13,711 nucleotides of DNA, from NCBI GenBank assembly GCA_002393195.1, contig DGIK01000160.1, positions 1 to 13,711 of the forward strand, read 5' to 3'. Within the stretch, counting starts at the first letter, position 1; every line of letters begins with the position of its first letter. The translations under genes were made by a program, and so were the position numbers. Under the pieces are notes generated by a model, which was not told where the DNA came from, made no database searches, and worked only from the letters and a program-made list of their open reading frames with translations. Source of the DNA: Bacteroidales bacterium UBA3824. Its GTDB lineage: Bacteria > Bacteroidota > Bacteroidia > Bacteroidales > UBA3824. Shown piece by piece: positions 13,353 to 13,711 of the stretch.

Positions 13353-13711
13353 TTAATCCCTCTTGAAAATATCCCTCGTGTAAACCTTGTCCTTCACGTC
13401 GTCGAGTATTGCATCATAGCGGTTGGCAAGTATTGCGCGGCTCTGCGATTTGAATTTTTCGATGTCGTTGACAACTATCGAGCCAAAGAAATCGTCGCCG
13501 TCTTTGAGCGTCGGTTCGTAAATGATTACTGTCGCGCCCTTTGCCTTGACGCGCTTCATAACGCCCTGGATGCTGCTCTGGCGAAAATTGTCGCTGTTGC
13601 TCTTCATCGTCAGACGATAAACGCCAATTGTAACAGGCTCGCGGCGACCAGTATATTGTGTTGTCGTGCTGTAATCATACCAACCTGCAATCCTAAGCAC
13701 TTGATCTGCAA
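13353..13711 (-). CDS. UDP-glucose (nucleotide-sugar) 6-dehydrogenase, C-terminal part; N-terminus beyond the right edge
   Basis: The last 119 codons of a gene that stays open to the right edge (in-frame A-D-Q-V before LRIAGWYDY, so a GTG at 13700 is not the start). The piece matches the C-terminal UDP-binding domain of the UDP-glucose/GDP-mannose dehydrogenase family: [20 protein letters not shown] corresponds to the usual G-L-x-FK-x-x-T-D-D-x-R-x-S motif, then the second nucleotide-binding strand [31 protein letters not shown] and a terminal [10 protein letters not shown]. The full enzyme makes UDP-glucuronate from UDP-glucose with two NAD+, a precursor for capsule or LPS sugars. The K-S-N-S-D-N-F-R variant and RDIF-x-RD tail suggest the subgroup found in Bacteroidota and capsule clusters. 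Promoter and start lie outside the window. Confidence 0.88.
   Translation of the reverse strand, partial: ADQVLRIAGWYDYSTTTQYTGRREPVTIGVYRLTMKSNSDNFRQSSIQGVMKRVKAKGATVIIYEPTLKDGDDFFGSIVVNDIEKFKSQSRAILANRYDAILDDVKDKVYTRDIFKRD

Noticed and set aside
1..13711. Mobile element, phage, toxin-antitoxin, defence system or CRISPR array
   Set aside because: No transposase, integrase, recombinase, terminal repeats, Cas-like motif or regularly spaced repeats were seen; the tRNA-Leu 3' end has no repeated copy nearby that would mark an integrated element.

Overview
The window looks like ordinary chromosomal DNA from a Bacteroidota species, most likely of the order Bacteroidales. Four intergenic regions carry the Bacteroidota sigma-ABfr -7 element (TAnnTTTG, one of them with a single mismatch), three of them with TTTG exactly 20 nt upstream. 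Shine-Dalgarno sequences are rare, the tRNA gene has no encoded CCA, and several genes belong to families typical of this phylum: a FucP-like MFS porter, lipoproteins with a Bacteroidota-type surface-export signal, and a THUMP-like methyltransferase. I see no transposase, integrase, phage gene, CRISPR array or rRNA.

Layout. (1) Positions 1-2153, minus strand: an arginine-biosynthesis block read from a promoter near 2240. It holds a GNAT acyltransferase (candidate N-acylglutamate synthase), a lipoprotein of unknown function, and argininosuccinate synthase argG, which runs off the left edge. (2) 2154-2490: AT-rich divergent intergenic region with a promoter on each strand. (3) 2491-4776, plus strand: a FucP/FHS-type sugar porter lacking the expected proton-coupling aspartate, an outer-membrane beta-barrel protein with an N-terminal NGS-x-I-x-G domain, and a possible 44-residue one-TM protein. 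(4) 4807-10341, plus strand: a strong promoter followed by five tightly packed genes with no internal gap over 15 nt. They encode a Kelch-propeller lipoprotein with a surface-export-like signal (C-QIDDE), a small OM beta-barrel protein, a small lipoprotein, an HD-domain phosphohydrolase (ATGA overlap), and an LtaS-like alkaline-phosphatase-superfamily transferase. (5) 10367-10567: promoter, tRNA-Leu(CAG), terminator. (6) 10571-13265: a triple 9-bp tandem repeat just before a THUMP-like SAM methyltransferase, then a sodium:neurotransmitter-symporter family transporter with its own -7 element. (7) 13282-13335: a long perfect-stem bidirectional terminator separating the transporter from a convergent UDP-glucose/nucleotide-sugar 6-dehydrogenase gene that runs off the right edge.

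How the genes may work together: the arginine block is a coherent pathway unit. The 4.9-10.3 kb operon reads as a cell-envelope unit, with surface lipoprotein, OM barrel, periplasm-facing lipoprotein and inner-membrane phosphotransferase-like enzyme, plus a cytosolic HD hydrolase translationally coupled to the preceding lipoprotein. Its function is not known to me and is the best candidate here for something undescribed. The remaining genes look like housekeeping or transport genes. All family assignments come from reading motifs by eye; no searches were run.
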